NCBI RefSeq assembly: GCF_003938605.1
Contig: NZ_RHWX01000016.1
Coordinates: 33,260-97,259, forward strand
Source: Brevundimonas sp. 357
Lineage (GTDB): Bacteria; Pseudomonadota; Alphaproteobacteria; Caulobacterales; Caulobacteraceae
DNA: 64,000 nt
Direction of reading: 5' to 3'
Made by a program: the position numbers and the translations under genes. The notes beneath the pieces are model-generated. The model ran no database searches, had not been told where the DNA came from, and was given only the letters and a program-made list of their open reading frames with translations. Position 1 is the first letter of the stretch. Each line of letters begins with the position of its first letter. Of this stretch, positions 31,254 through 41,760 are shown one piece after another.

Positions 31254-31257
<4 letters not shown>
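30562..31257 (+). CDS. 5'-methylthioadenosine/S-adenosylhomocysteine nucleosidase-like phosphorylase
   Basis: A 231-residue protein of the PNP/UDP phosphorylase superfamily. The nucleoside-binding segment [14 protein letters not shown] (near residue 62) and the late motif [30 protein letters not shown] (split here into [10 protein letters not shown] and GVSDGKAE, with catalytic Asp) match MTA/SAH nucleosidases. These cleave adenine from methylthioadenosine. The start is GTG and overlaps the previous stop codon; its own stop overlaps guaA at ATGA, so the cluster is read as one unit. Confidence 0.78.
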
Positions 31258-32789
<1,532 letters not shown>

Positions 32790-32816
<27 letters not shown>

Positions 32817-32850
32817 TTCGGGCCTTTCGAGAGCTTTCGAGAACGCTTCC
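32790..32850. other. putative left attachment-site region at the 3' end of guaA
   Basis: The last codons of guaA and the next bases adjoin the integrase-bearing island. Just outside is an imperfect tandem TTTCGAGA-GC-TTTCGAGA (about 32825-32843). The matching right-hand copy was not found in the window, so the exact core is unknown. Confidence 0.4.
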
Positions 32851-32892
32851 GATGTGCGACATAAGTTACTGACGCAAAAGTGAATTCTGTCG

Positions 32893-32927
32893 AGACCCTT
32901 CGGAGCCTTTCGGAGGGTCTTTTTTTC
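32893..32927 (+). terminator. intrinsic terminator downstream of guaA
   Basis: AGACCCT pairs with AGGGTCT around a short inner TCGG/TCGG-type stem, then T7. It stops the guaA transcript before the integrase. Confidence 0.85.
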
Positions 32928-33106
32928 GTGATGCCGACCTGTCTGACGGTATCGCGCTCCGTTGCTCCCGTGGATTCCGGCTCATACCGTCTGGGCCACG
33001 GCGAGCCGATGACGGTATTCTTTTCACGCAAGACGCTGAAAAGGCGAGAAAATATCGACCTCGAACCGCCGATTTCCGGGCCTGTCCGGTGCGAGGAGAT
33101 TTTACC

Positions 33107-34360
33107 GTGCTTACCGATGCCGCTCTGAGGAATTTGAAGCCCAAATCAAAGGCTTACAAGAGTACCGACAGGGATGGCCTCTACGCCTATGTGTCGCCAG
33201 GCGGCGCGATCTCGTTCCGCTACGACTACCGCTTCAACGGTCGGCGGGAGACGCTCACCCTGGGGCGCTATGGGCGGGGCGGTCTAAGCCTGTCGCAGGC
33301 GCGGGAACGCCTGTTCGAGATCAAGCGGACCATAGCGGACGGCGTGTCGCCCGCCTTGGAGAAGCAGCGCGCCAAGCGTCGTCTGAAAGAGGCGCGCAGC
33401 TTCGAGCATGTCGCCCAGCGCTGGATGGACACCGCCCCGATGGCGGACAGCACCCGGAACATGCGCCGGTCGATCTTCAATCGCGAGGTGCTGCCGCAGT
33501 GGCGAAACCGCCTGCTCAGCGAGATCACTCCCGATGACATCCGGGCGCACTGCAAGACCATCGTGGACCGCGGCGCGCCGGCGACGGCGATCCATGTGCG
33601 CGACATCGTCAAGCAGATCTACGCTTGGGCGATCCTGCACGGCGAGAAGATCGATAATCCGGCGGACGGCGTCGGGCCGGCGTCGATCGCGACCTTCCGG
33701 CCGCGTGACCGCAGCCTGTCACCGAGCGAGATCCGCATCATGCTGGGGCTTCTCGGAGAGGTGGCGACCCTGCCGACCATCCGGCTCGGGCTGAAGTTCA
33801 TCCTGCTCAGCATGGTGCGAAAGAGCGAACTGCAGGACGGCGTCTGGCCGGAGGTGGATTTCGAGAACGCCGTCTGGTCGATCCCGGCCGCGCGGATGAA
33901 GCGCTCTCGGCCCCACAACGTCTATCTGTCGACCCAGATGCTCGACATCCTGATCGCCCTGAAGACCTGCGCCGGAAACTCCAAATACATCCTGCCCTCC
34001 CGCTACGACGCGGACGCGCCGATGTCGCGGGCGACCTTCAATCGTGTGACCTCCGCCATCGCCGAGCTGGCGAAGAAGCGGGGATTGCCGTTGGAGCCGT
34101 TCACCGTGCACGACCTGCGACGGACGGCCTCGACCCTGTTGCATGAGATGGGGTTCAACTCGGACTGGATCGAGAAGGGCCTGGCTCACGAGGAGCGGTC
34201 GTCGCGCGGCGTCTACAATAAGGCGGAGTTCGAGATGCAGCGACGGCACATGGCGCAGCAGTGGTCAGACGCGGTCGAGGCTTGGGAGGCCGGGCGGACG
34301 TTCACGCCGGTACTCAGTGTGCCGGAGGGAGAGGGACCTCGCTTCGATCCGAAGTTCTGA
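33107..34360 (+). CDS. tyrosine integrase, P4 / DUF4102 type
   Basis: A 417-residue site-specific recombinase. The N-terminal DUF4102 arm-binding domain reads LTDAALRNLKPKSKAYK and AYVSPGGAISFRYDYRFNG. The C-terminal catalytic domain keeps the active residues: Arg in SMVRKSELQDG, Lys in the beta hairpin (PAARMKRSRPH), HDLRR, the second His in LAHEE and Tyr in SRGVYNKAE. The GTG at 33107 is used because GAGGAG lies eight bases upstream and family members begin at this point; a GTG six codons earlier has no such site. It faces into the island from the guaA junction and overlaps the next gene tail to tail. Confidence 0.92.
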   Translation: MLTDAALRNLKPKSKAYKSTDRDGLYAYVSPGGAISFRYDYRFNGRRETLTLGRYGRGGLSLSQARERLFEIKRTIADGVSPALEKQRAKRRLKEARSFEHVAQRWMDTAPMADSTRNMRRSIFNREVLPQWRNRLLSEITPDDIRAHCKTIVDRGAPATAIHVRDIVKQIYAWAILHGEKIDNPADGVGPASIATFRPRDRSLSPSEIRIMLGLLGEVATLPTIRLGLKFILLSMVRKSELQDGVWPEVDFENAVWSIPAARMKRSRPHNVYLSTQMLDILIALKTCAGNSKYILPSRYDADAPMSRATFNRVTSAIAELAKKRGLPLEPFTVHDLRRTASTLLHEMGFNSDWIEKGLAHEERSSRGVYNKAEFEMQRRHMAQQWSDAVEAWEAGRTFTPVLSVPEGEGPRFDPKF

Positions 34361-34607
34361 CCGGTCGGCTGATGCGTCGGCGGACGTCGGGCGGCGCCGC
34401 GCGGCGGATCGGCTGGTTGCGGCGGCGCTCGAGCCAGGCCTCGACCTCGGCCAGGTCCCAGACCACGCAGCGGGGCGTCAGGAGGAACCGCTTCGGAAAC
34501 TCGCCCCGGCGCTCCATCTCCCAGATGGTGCTGTCGGCGAGCGGCACCATCTGGTGCAATTCAGGCTTCTTGATCGTGCGGGGCAGGGGTGGGTTGCGCT
34601 GGGCCAT
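34314..34607 (-). CDS. AlpA family helix-turn-helix regulator (excisionase-like)
   Basis: A 97-residue DNA-binding protein with the AlpA/MerR-like winged-helix pattern: LHQMVPLADSTIWEMERRG (residues 17-35) and FPKRFLLTPRCVVWDLAEVEAWLERR (residues 38-63, in two parts). Such proteins regulate or assist excision of integrative elements. The C-terminal 35 residues are basic and disordered, and their coding region overlaps the integrase end by 47 bp on the opposite strand. GGAGATATCG precedes the ATG. Confidence 0.8.
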   Translation of the reverse strand: MAQRNPPLPRTIKKPELHQMVPLADSTIWEMERRGEFPKRFLLTPRCVVWDLAEVEAWLERRRNQPIRRAAPPDVRRRISRPVRTSDRSEVPLPPAH

Positions 34608-34717
34608 CGATATCTCCGCTTTGATGCGGGGAATCGAACTCGAAAGGTTGCGACAGGCCTAGCCGTACCCTCTCCACCGTAGATTTGCGGCCTATGTGAG
34701 GATGAGCGGCTTGAATA

Positions 34718-34751
34718 TTTCCATATTTCTAATAATTCAGAAATATGGAAA
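34718..34751. promoter_or_regulatory. ArsR-type operator palindrome over the arsR start codon
   Basis: Perfect 13-base arms (TTTCCATATTTCT and AGAAATATGGAAA) separated by 8 bases, AT-rich in a GC-rich setting. The right arm includes the arsR ATG at 34745. This is the expected form of an autoregulatory ArsR operator. Confidence 0.75.
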
Positions 34752-35080
34752 CCGAAGCCTCGATTCTCGCTCTTGCGGCCTTGGCGCAATCAACGCGACT
34801 GGAGGCGTTTCGCCTTTTGGTCCGCCACGAGCCCGACGGTCTGGCGGCCGGTGACATCTCCAACCATCTGGCCATCCCGGCCAACACGCTGTCGTCCCAT
34901 CTGGGCGTCCTGACGCGGGCCGGGCTGATCAAGTCGGAGCGTCGCAGCCGGTCGATCATCTATCGGGCCGACCTGGACAGGCTTGGTGACCTGGTCCTGT
35001 TCCTGCTCAAGGATTGCTGTGGGGGCAGAGCGGACCTGTGCGAGCCGTTGTTGGCCGAACTCGCGCCGTGTTGCTCCTGA
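34745..35080 (+). CDS. arsR: ArsR family arsenic-responsive repressor
   Basis: A 111-residue winged-helix metalloregulator. The DNA-recognition helix lies around DISNHLAIPANTLSSHLGVL (residues 37-56). A cysteine cluster sits near the C-terminus (Cys91, Cys92, Cys99 and Cys109-110), resembling the arsenic site of the Acidithiobacillus-type ArsR rather than the helix-3 site of E. coli. It opens the ars operon. No ribosome site precedes the ATG and the operator covers it, so the mRNA may be leaderless. Confidence 0.9.
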   Translation: METEASILALAALAQSTRLEAFRLLVRHEPDGLAAGDISNHLAIPANTLSSHLGVLTRAGLIKSERRSRSIIYRADLDRLGDLVLFLLKDCCGGRADLCEPLLAELAPCCS

Positions 35081-35087
35081 GGCCGCC

Positions 35088-35513
35088 GTGGACATTATCA
35101 TCTACCACAACCCGACCTGCGGGACGTCTCGCAATGCGCTTGAGCTGATCCGTCACCTCGGGATCGAGCCCCACGTCATCGAATATCTGAAAAGCCCGCC
35201 GTCGCGCGCCATGGTCGCCTGGCTGGCGGAGCGGACCGGCGCCCCGCTGCGCGACCTGCTGCGGGAAAAGGGCACGCCCTTCGCCGAACTGGGTCTCGAC
35301 GCCCCAGGCCTGACGGACGAGCAACTGCTCGATGCGATCGAGGCCCATCCGATCCTGCTCAACCGACCGATCGTCGTCAGCCCCCTGGGCGTGGGCCTGT
35401 GTCGCCCGTCGGAGGCCGTGCTGGACCTGCTGCCGACCGAGAACCTGAAGCCCTTCACCAAGGAAGACGGAGAGGTCGTCATCGACGCCGACGGCCGGCG
35501 GGTGGCGCGATGA
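35088..35513 (+). CDS. arsC: arsenate reductase, glutaredoxin-linked type
   Basis: Reduces arsenate to arsenite. The 141-residue protein has the catalytic cysteine in [13 protein letters not shown] (near residue 12) and the arsenate-binding arginine region [18 protein letters not shown] (near 92-109), typical of the E. coli plasmid-type ArsC. The start is GTG, seven bases after arsR. The next gene overlaps at ATGA, showing coupled translation. Confidence 0.93.
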   Translation: MDIIIYHNPTCGTSRNALELIRHLGIEPHVIEYLKSPPSRAMVAWLAERTGAPLRDLLREKGTPFAELGLDAPGLTDEQLLDAIEAHPILLNRPIVVSPLGVGLCRPSEAVLDLLPTENLKPFTKEDGEVVIDADGRRVAR

Positions 35514-36589
35514 TCGACGCGCCCGCCGCTTCGCCGCGCCGTCTCTCATTCCTCGACCGCTGGCTGACGCTGTGGATCTTCGCCGCCATGGCGCTGGGCG
35601 TCCTGCTCGGAACCGTCGTGCCGGGCCTGCCCGCCTGGATCGACAGCCTCTCGGTCGGGACCACCAACATCCCGATCGCGATCGGCCTGATCCTGATGAT
35701 GTACCCGCCGCTGGCCAAGGTCCGCTACGAGGCCCTGCCGCGCGTGTTCGCCGACAAGCGGGTCCTGGCCCTGTCCCTGATCCAGAACTGGGTTCTCGGG
35801 CCGGTGCTGATGTTCGCGCTGGCGGTGATCTTCCTGCGCGATCAGCCGGAGTACATGACCGGCGTGATCCTGATCGGCCTAGCGCGCTGCATCGCCATGG
35901 TGCTGGTCTGGAACCAGCTGGCGCGGGGCGACAACCAGTATGTGGCCGGTCTCGTGGCCTTCAACTCGATCTTCCAGATCCTGTTCTTCAGCCTCTACGC
36001 CTGGTTCTTTCTTACCGTCCTGCCGCCGGTGTTCGGCCTGCGGGGCAGCGTGGTGGACGTCAGCGTCTGGACCATCGCCGGAGCCGTGCTGGTCTATCTC
36101 GGCGTTCCATTTCTGGCGGGTTTCCTGACCCGCCGCAGCCTGATCGCCCGCAAGGGCGCCGACTGGTACGAGCGCCGCTTCCTGCCGCGCATCGGGCCGA
36201 TCACCCTGATCGCGCTGCTCTTCACCATCGTGGCCATGTTCAGCCTCAAGGGCGGAGAGGTCGTGGCCCTGCCGCTCGACGCCCTGCGCATCGCCATTCC
36301 GCTGACGATCTACTTCCTCGTCATGTTCGTCGTCAGCTTCCTGATGGGCAAGCTGATCGAGGCCGACTACCCGCGCACCACGGCCCTGGCCTTCACGGCG
36401 GCCTCCAACAATTTCGAGCTGGCGATCGCGGTCGCCATCGCGGCGTTCGGCCTGGCCTCGCCGGTCGCCTTCGCCGCCGTCATCGGCCCGCTGGTGGAGG
36501 TGCCGGTGCTGATCCTGCTGGTGTCGGTCGCTCTCTGGATGGGCCGGCGGTGGTTCCAGGACACCGTCCCGCCGGCGGACGCCGGGTGA
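35510..36589 (+). CDS. ACR3 family arsenite efflux permease
   Basis: Exports arsenite across the inner membrane. The 359-residue protein has about ten membrane helices. The family cysteine is present in [13 protein letters not shown] (near residue 129), and [12 protein letters not shown] (near 305) is the second conserved site. It is of the ACR3 type, not the unrelated ArsB type. The gene overlaps arsC and is overlapped by arsN2 at ATGATG-type junctions. Together with arsC it gives arsenate resistance. Confidence 0.93.
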   Translation: MIDAPAASPRRLSFLDRWLTLWIFAAMALGVLLGTVVPGLPAWIDSLSVGTTNIPIAIGLILMMYPPLAKVRYEALPRVFADKRVLALSLIQNWVLGPVLMFALAVIFLRDQPEYMTGVILIGLARCIAMVLVWNQLARGDNQYVAGLVAFNSIFQILFFSLYAWFFLTVLPPVFGLRGSVVDVSVWTIAGAVLVYLGVPFLAGFLTRRSLIARKGADWYERRFLPRIGPITLIALLFTIVAMFSLKGGEVVALPLDALRIAIPLTIYFLVMFVVSFLMGKLIEADYPRTTALAFTAASNNFELAIAVAIAAFGLASPVAFAAVIGPLVEVPVLILLVSVALWMGRRWFQDTVPPADAG

Positions 36590-37005
36590 TGGTGGTCCTG
36601 TATCTGATCGAGGCGACTGAAGCCGGCCTGATCGCCGCGCTGCGGGCCGAAGGCCTGCCCGCGCCTGACGCCGGCCGCTACTTCAGCGCCGCTCACCATG
36701 GCGCCGTCGTGGGCTACGTCGGGCTGGAAGGGGAGGGGCGCGACCTGCTGCTCCGCTCCCTGGTGGTGCTCGCCGACCGGAAGGCGCGCGGCCTGGGAAG
36801 TCGGGTGCTGGCCGCCGCCGAGATCGTCGCCGCCGACCTGGGCGGCGCACGCCTGCATCTGCTCACCACGACGGCCGAACCCTTCTTCACCCGGCACGGC
36901 TACCGGGCGGCCAACCGCCAGACGGCGCCCGAGACGATCCGGCGGACCCGCGAGTTCGCGGGGCTCTGCCCTGCGTCGGCGGCCTATCTGACCAAGGACC
37001 TCTGA
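36589..37005 (+). CDS. arsN2: GNAT acetyltransferase, ArsN2 type
   Basis: A 138-residue N-acetyltransferase domain. The acetyl-CoA loop reads [14 protein letters not shown] (near residues 63-76, with the R/Q-x-x-G-x-G/A pattern) and the later [14 protein letters not shown] region is a GNAT beta strand-helix pair. ArsN proteins are linked to resistance to arsenicals, ArsN1 by acetylating the natural arsenical arsinothricin; the ArsN2 branch is less defined. Its place inside the ars operon supports the assignment. Confidence 0.8.
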   Translation: MVVLYLIEATEAGLIAALRAEGLPAPDAGRYFSAAHHGAVVGYVGLEGEGRDLLLRSLVVLADRKARGLGSRVLAAAEIVAADLGGARLHLLTTTAEPFFTRHGYRAANRQTAPETIRRTREFAGLCPASAAYLTKDL

Positions 37006-37832
37006 TGACCTTCGCCCGCCTGCGAGCGCTGCCCGATCCGGATCACCTGCCGGCCCTGGACAAGGCCTATCTGTCGGCCGATCCGGCTCGCGGTCTTGGG
37101 CCGCACGATCATCGGCCCCGGATCCTGCTCCTCTACGGATCGCTGCGCGAACGGTCCTACTCGAGGTTCTGCGTCGAGGAGGCGGCCCGCCTGCTGCAGT
37201 GGATGGGATGCGAAACCCGCATCTTCGACCCGTCGGACCTCCCTCTGCCGGGCTTGCCGGGGGACGACGATCATCCGGCGGTGCGCGACCTGCGCGAGCA
37301 CGCCCTGTGGTCCGAGGGCATGGTCTGGTGCAGCCCGGAGCGGCACGGCCAGGTCTCGGGCCTGATGAAGCTGCAGATCGATCATCTGCCCCTGAGCATG
37401 GGCGGGGTGCGCCCGACCCAAGGCCGGACCCTGGCCGTCATGCAGGTCTCCGGTGGGTCCCAGAGCTTCAACGCCGTCAACACCCTGCGGCTGCTCGGCC
37501 GCTGGATGCGGATGATCACCATCCCCAATCAATCGAGCGTGGCCAAGGCCTTCCAGGAGTTCGACGACGCCGGGCGGATGAAGCCCTCCGCCTACTATGA
37601 GCGCATCGTCGACGTGATGGAGGAGCTGGTCCGCTTCACCATCCTGACCCGGCCCCACGCCGCCCGGCTGGTCGACCGCTACTCCGAGCGCAAGGCGGCG
37701 AGCACGCCGATCAACCCAGCCGATGACCTGTCGGCGATCGCCATCGCGCGGCCAGACCCCTGCTGCGTTCCCAGGTCAGCCCGAGCGCTCCTTCAGGACG
37801 GTTCCGGAACGGTTGGGGTCGGAGAGCCCTAG
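37005..37832 (+). CDS. arsH: ArsH, NADPH-dependent FMN reductase (organoarsenical oxidase)
   Basis: Oxidises trivalent methyl or aromatic arsenicals. The 275-residue protein carries the flavodoxin-like FMN site [15 protein letters not shown] (near residue 41) and the family segments [20 protein letters not shown] (near 107-126) and [10 protein letters not shown] (near 149). The normal family end is near VDRYSERK. About 45 further residues, rich in Pro, Arg and Ser, follow and the stop codon overlaps the FTR1 gene from the other strand by four bases. That tail is unlike typical ArsH. Confidence 0.92.
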   Translation: MTFARLRALPDPDHLPALDKAYLSADPARGLGPHDHRPRILLLYGSLRERSYSRFCVEEAARLLQWMGCETRIFDPSDLPLPGLPGDDDHPAVRDLREHALWSEGMVWCSPERHGQVSGLMKLQIDHLPLSMGGVRPTQGRTLAVMQVSGGSQSFNAVNTLRLLGRWMRMITIPNQSSVAKAFQEFDDAGRMKPSAYYERIVDVMEELVRFTILTRPHAARLVDRYSERKAASTPINPADDLSAIAIARPDPCCVPRSARALLQDGSGTVGVGEP

Positions 37833-39760
37833 GCCGCAGCGGCGGTCTTCGGCTTGCCACCGGACCGGAGGAAGCCGACCGCCAGCACGACGACGGTCAG
37901 GACCTGTACCGCCAGACCTTCCAACGTCGGATAGAGGCCGAGGATCTCGACGCGCGGTATCCAGGCGACGGGGTGGACGTCGATCCAGCCGGCCTCCTGC
38001 AAGGCGGCGACGCCCTTGCCGACCAGCACGACCGAAAGCACGGCCATCAGGATCGAGCTGAGGGAGAAGAACTGACCGATCGGCAGGCGCTTGCTGTAGG
38101 TCAGCAGGGCCCAGGCAACGACCGCCAGAATGGCGACGGCGGTCAGGGCGCCGGCCAGCATGCCGACGTGGCCGCCCTGGCTCCAGATGGCGGCGTAGAA
38201 CAGGATGGTCTCGAACACCTCGCGGTAGACCACCACGAAGGCGAGCAGGAACAGCAGCCAGGCCGACCGCCCCGACAGTGCCCTGGACAGCTTGTCGCGA
38301 ATATAGATCTGCCAGGCGTCGGCATGGGACTTGCCATGCATCCAGATGCCGACCGAGACCAGGACCGCGCCGGCCAGCAGGGAGCCGAAGCCCTCCGTCA
38401 GCTCCCGGCTCGCGCCGCTGATCGAGATCAGGAAGGTCGCCGCCGCCCAGGTAGCCCCGCCGGCGAGAAGGGCCGCGATCCAGCCGCCGTGGAGATAGCG
38501 CAGCGCCTCGGGGCGCTCCGCCTTGCGCAGGAAGGCGATCATGGCGACCACGATCAGCAGAGCCTCCAAGCCTTCGCGCAGGAGGATGGTGAAAGCGCCC
38601 GCGAAACTGGCGACGTTGTCCGCCTCCTGCGGCGCCAAGGCCCGTTCGGCGGTGTCGAGCAGGGCGTTGAGCCGGGCGACCTGGGCCTCGACCTCTTCGG
38701 TCGGCGCGCCACGCCCGATGGCGGCCCGCAGGCCGGTCATGGCGGTTTCGACACGGCGCAGCAGGGCGCCGTCGCGGGCGCCGAGCGCCGGCTCCACCGG
38801 CTCGAAGCCGTCGAGATAGGCCGAGAGCGCCAGATCGGCGGCCTGTTTGCGGTCGCCCGCGCGGTAGGCCGTCAGGCTTTCCGCCAGGCGTGTGCGGGCG
38901 AGCGTGAGCGCGCCGCCCGAGGCCGGAGAGGCGGCGTCCGGATGCCGGCGGAGGTAGGCGGTGACGGCGCGGGCCTTGGTCTCGCCGATGCGCGACGCCA
39001 GGTCGTCGGGCGTGGTCTGGGTGACGGAGGCCACGGTGGGGAAGGCGGCCCGGATCGCCGGATCGCTCTCCCACAGACGTTGGCCTTCGGCGGCCTCGGC
39101 GTCGGTGAAGGCGAACCGCCCGACGTAGAAGGCCAGGGCCCAGCGATCCTCCGCCGGCAGATGCGCGAAACTGGCCATGGCGGTGCCGTCCAGGCCCTGG
39201 TCGATCACCTGATAGAGGCCGAACACGCTGCGCTGGCGGGCGCGCTCGACGTCAGCGAAGGCGATGGGCGCGGGATCCAGGCCCTGGGCGCCCTCGCCGT
39301 CGGCTCGTCCGGTGACGCCGTGGCAGACGGCGCACTGCTCCTGATAGAGGGCCTGGCCCCGGGCGAGATCGGGTGGGAAGGCCGGGGCCAGCGGGCTCGG
39401 ATAGGCCGCGAGCAGCGCCGCGGCGAGGGCTTTGGCCTGGGCGGCGACCGCCTCCGGCGCGGCCTTGTCGCGGATGCTGGTCTCCAGGACGGCGGCGTCG
39501 CGCACGAGCGCGGCCTTGCCGGTGGTCGCGGGCAGGGCGTCGATGCGGGTGCGGATCTGGCCCGCGAACTCCGTCATCTCGCCGTATTCGGCCGGGTTCA
39601 CGATCTGGCCGTTCGCGACGGCGCCGGCGTAATCGACCGAGACATAGTCCAGCAGTCGCCAGGCGACCTGGGCCTCCGAAGCGGCGGGCGCCTGGGCCTG
39701 GACGGGAGCCGAGGTCCCCAGGAGCAGGGTCAAGAACAGCAACCGAAGGAAATGACGCAT
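37829..39760 (-). CDS. cytochrome c-FTR1 family iron/lead permease (PbrT-like)
   Basis: A 643-residue fusion. A signal peptide (residues 1-22) is followed by a cytochrome c domain with the haem motif CAVCH (residues 143-147) and then a helical linker. The C-terminal half has seven membrane helices with two REXXE iron-binding motifs, REGLEALL (near 397) and REVFETIL (near 511). Such proteins take up ferrous iron or, next to a PbrR-type regulator, lead. The MerR gene directly upstream on the same strand supports a metal-regulated role. The exact metal is not decided by sequence. Confidence 0.85.
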   Translation of the reverse strand: MRHFLRLLFLTLLLGTSAPVQAQAPAASEAQVAWRLLDYVSVDYAGAVANGQIVNPAEYGEMTEFAGQIRTRIDALPATTGKAALVRDAAVLETSIRDKAAPEAVAAQAKALAAALLAAYPSPLAPAFPPDLARGQALYQEQCAVCHGVTGRADGEGAQGLDPAPIAFADVERARQRSVFGLYQVIDQGLDGTAMASFAHLPAEDRWALAFYVGRFAFTDAEAAEGQRLWESDPAIRAAFPTVASVTQTTPDDLASRIGETKARAVTAYLRRHPDAASPASGGALTLARTRLAESLTAYRAGDRKQAADLALSAYLDGFEPVEPALGARDGALLRRVETAMTGLRAAIGRGAPTEEVEAQVARLNALLDTAERALAPQEADNVASFAGAFTILLREGLEALLIVVAMIAFLRKAERPEALRYLHGGWIAALLAGGATWAAATFLISISGASRELTEGFGSLLAGAVLVSVGIWMHGKSHADAWQIYIRDKLSRALSGRSAWLLFLLAFVVVYREVFETILFYAAIWSQGGHVGMLAGALTAVAILAVVAWALLTYSKRLPIGQFFSLSSILMAVLSVVLVGKGVAALQEAGWIDVHPVAWIPRVEILGLYPTLEGLAVQVLTVVVLAVGFLRSGGKPKTAAAA

Positions 39761-39801
39761 GGCGGGCCCAACTGTGAACGGCTCGCATTATCACCGGTGC
39801 G

Positions 39802-40281
39802 TCAGGGTGTCGCGCTCGAAAGTGAAGCTCGTCCGCCGGGGTCATGCCCGTGACCGCAAAGGGCATGGTCGTGCAGCACCTCGATGACCTTGCAGGCGGA
39901 GACCCGACCGCCGGCGCATTCAGCCGTCATGCGCGAGAGTTCGGTCCTGAGCGCCTGGAGCCGGGCGATCTTCTCGGCGACATCGGCGAGATGCCGTTCG
40001 GCAATCGCATTGGCCTCGCCGCACGGGCGGTCGGGATGGTCCGACAGATCGAGCAGGGAGCGGATCGAGTCGATGTCGAAGCCGAGCTGGCGCGCATGGC
40101 GGATGAACGAGAGCCGCCGCGAGGCGGTGTCGTCGTACAGGCGGCGATCGCTGGCAGTGCGCGGCGGCTCCGGCAACAGGCCGATCTGTTCGTAGAAGCG
40201 GATCGTCGGAACCTTCACGCCGGTGGCGGCGGCCAGCTTGCCGATGGTGCGAAGGGACGGGGAGGGGGCGGTGGAGGCCAT
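39802..40281 (-). CDS. MerR family metal-responsive regulator (PbrR/ZntR-like)
   Basis: A 159-residue activator. The N-terminal winged helix reads TIGKLAAATGVKVPTIRFYE (residues 12-31). Metal-site cysteines are Cys near residue 84 (RPCGEANAI) and the loop pair ECAGGRVSAC (near 120-129). The C-terminus adds CGHGHD, a possible extra ligand set. It lies divergent from the CDF gene, and the intergenic palindrome with a 19-bp spacer is its likely target. The FTR1 gene follows 41 bp downstream on the same strand. Confidence 0.85.
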   Translation of the reverse strand: MASTAPSPSLRTIGKLAAATGVKVPTIRFYEQIGLLPEPPRTASDRRLYDDTASRRLSFIRHARQLGFDIDSIRSLLDLSDHPDRPCGEANAIAERHLADVAEKIARLQALRTELSRMTAECAGGRVSACKVIEVLHDHALCGHGHDPGGRASLSSATP

Positions 40282-40297
40282 AGGTCAAAATAGTCGC

Positions 40298-40328
40298 TTG
40301 ATCCTCTAGCGGCTAGAGGATGCATAGA
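40298..40328 (+). promoter_or_regulatory. MerR-type promoter/operator for the CDF gene
   Basis: TTGATC (40298-40303) and CATAGA (40323-40328) are 19 bp apart, the long spacer of MerR-activated promoters. Between them lies the palindrome ATCCTCTAG-CGG-CTAGAGGAT (40301-40321). Confidence 0.75.
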
Positions 40329-40353
40329 GGTTTCCGAACACCACGGAGCCCCC

Positions 40354-41004
40354 ATGACCGAGCCCCTGATCCAGGACGCCCCTGCCGCCTCGGGCTGCGG
40401 CTGCGGCGCGCCGGTGAAGTTCGACGGCGCCTCGCGGGCCTATCGCCGCATCCTGCTGGCGGTGATCGCCATCAACGCCGTCGCCTTCGTCGCCGTCGCG
40501 GGCGGCGCGCTTGTGCAGGGCTCGGCCTCTCTCGGGGCCAACGCCCTCGACTTCCTGGCCGACAGCGCGACCTACGCCATCAGCCTGTGGGCCATCGGCA
40601 AGTCGGTGCAGGTGCGTTCGGGCGCGGCGCTCCTGAAGGGCGCGAGCCTGGCGCTGCTGGCGGTGTTCATCCTCGGCTTCGCCGTCTGGCGCGCGGTGTC
40701 CGGCGCGCCGCCGGAGGGCACGGTCATCACCGGCCTGGGCCTGTTCGGCTTCGTCGCCAACGGCGTCGCGGCCCTGCTGCTGGTGCGCCATCGCGACGGC
40801 GACGCCAATGTCCGCTCCGTCTGGCTGTGCACCCGCAACGACCTGATCGAAAGCCTGGTCGTCGCCGCCGCCGGCGGGCTCGTCTGGCTCACGGCCTCGC
40901 GCTGGCCGGATCTGATCGCCGGCGCCGTTCTGGCGGTCGTCTTCCTGCAGTCGGCGTGGTCCATCATCCGCCAGTCCCAGGCCGAACTGAGGGCCGCGCG
41001 GTGA
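40354..41004 (+). CDS. short CDF-type cation transporter (216 aa)
   Basis: A membrane protein of the cation diffusion facilitator group with six predicted helices but no C-terminal cytoplasmic metal-binding domain. The N-terminus has CGCGAPVKF, a possible metal site. In the helices, ALDFLADSATY (near residue 68) and RNDLIESLVV (near 164) occupy the usual aspartate-containing metal-site positions. It is probably a divalent-metal exporter controlled by the divergent MerR protein. The methyltransferase gene overlaps its stop codon. Confidence 0.78.
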   Translation: MTEPLIQDAPAASGCGCGAPVKFDGASRAYRRILLAVIAINAVAFVAVAGGALVQGSASLGANALDFLADSATYAISLWAIGKSVQVRSGAALLKGASLALLAVFILGFAVWRAVSGAPPEGTVITGLGLFGFVANGVAALLLVRHRDGDANVRSVWLCTRNDLIESLVVAAAGGLVWLTASRWPDLIAGAVLAVVFLQSAWSIIRQSQAELRAAR

Positions 41005-41654
41005 CGACCACCTTCACCCCGGCCCTGGGCCACAGCTGGCTGAGCGACGTCTGCGACCCCGCGATCGCCCTGCTGACGCGGGAGCGGGTCTGGCGTCGCG
41101 CCCTGGTGGAGGCGCTGGATCCCCGCGCCGGCGAACGCATCATCGACGTCGGCTGCGGCACAGGCAGCCTGGCCGCTCTGATCAAGAGGCGAGCGCCCGC
41201 AAGCGAGGTGCTGGGGATCGATCCCGACGGCGACATTCTGGATCGCGCGCGCGCCAAGACGCTGTCGCTCGGGGCCGAGGTCGAGTTCGTCGAGGGGTTC
41301 GCGCGGGATGTCGCCCGCATCACCGGCGACGCCGGCGCCGACAAGATCGTCTCCAGTCTGGTGTTCCACCAACTGCCCCTGCCGGAAAAGCGCGCCGGTC
41401 TGGCCGCCTGCCTGCGCGCCCTCAAGCCCGGCGGTCGTTTGCACATCGCCGACTACGGCCTGCAACGGACAACCGCGATGCGCGCGCTGTTCCGCATTAT
41501 CCAGACACTGGACGGCTACGCGGACACCCAGCCCAACGCCGAAGGCGTCATCCCGATATTGCTCGCCGAGGTCGGGTTCACGGGGATCGAGGAGACGACG
41601 GTGTTTCCAACCCCGACCGGATCCATCTCCCTCTACCGGGCCGTGCGACCGTGA
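41001..41654 (+). CDS. class I SAM-dependent methyltransferase
   Basis: A 217-residue methyltransferase with motif I IIDVGCGTGSLAALI (near residue 47) and the post-motif LGIDPDGDILDRA. Later segments LRALKPGGRLHIADYG (near 139) match small-molecule methyltransferases of the UbiE/ArsM-like fold. No arsenic-binding cysteine pattern of ArsM is seen, so the substrate is unknown. The GTG start overlaps the CDF stop codon, tying it to the metal-export unit. Confidence 0.8.
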   Translation: MTTTFTPALGHSWLSDVCDPAIALLTRERVWRRALVEALDPRAGERIIDVGCGTGSLAALIKRRAPASEVLGIDPDGDILDRARAKTLSLGAEVEFVEGFARDVARITGDAGADKIVSSLVFHQLPLPEKRAGLAACLRALKPGGRLHIADYGLQRTTAMRALFRIIQTLDGYADTQPNAEGVIPILLAEVGFTGIEETTVFPTPTGSISLYRAVRP

Positions 41655-41682
41655 CGGGTCGTCGCAGAGAGTCGTCCTGCGA

Positions 41683-41703
41683 GCCCTGTCAGGTGAACAG
41701 GGC
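41683..41703. other. short hairpin between the methyltransferase and czc genes
   Basis: GCCCTGT and ACAGGGC form a 7-bp stem around 7 bases. No T-run follows, so it may be an operator or a weak terminator. The 106-bp gap 41655-41760 otherwise shows no gene. Confidence 0.3.
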
Positions 41704-41760
41704 CGGGTCCGACGGGGCTCTGTACTGTGTAACGCATTGCTCCCCGAAACGAACAAAAGT

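Noticed and set aside
34620..34680. A possible tRNA on the minus strand near the integrase (GAGTTCGATTCCCCGC with GGTGGAGAGGG)
   Set aside because: The T-loop-like bases fit the consensus but the flanking bases do not form a T stem, and no acceptor or anticodon arm folds. It is best read as intergenic sequence.
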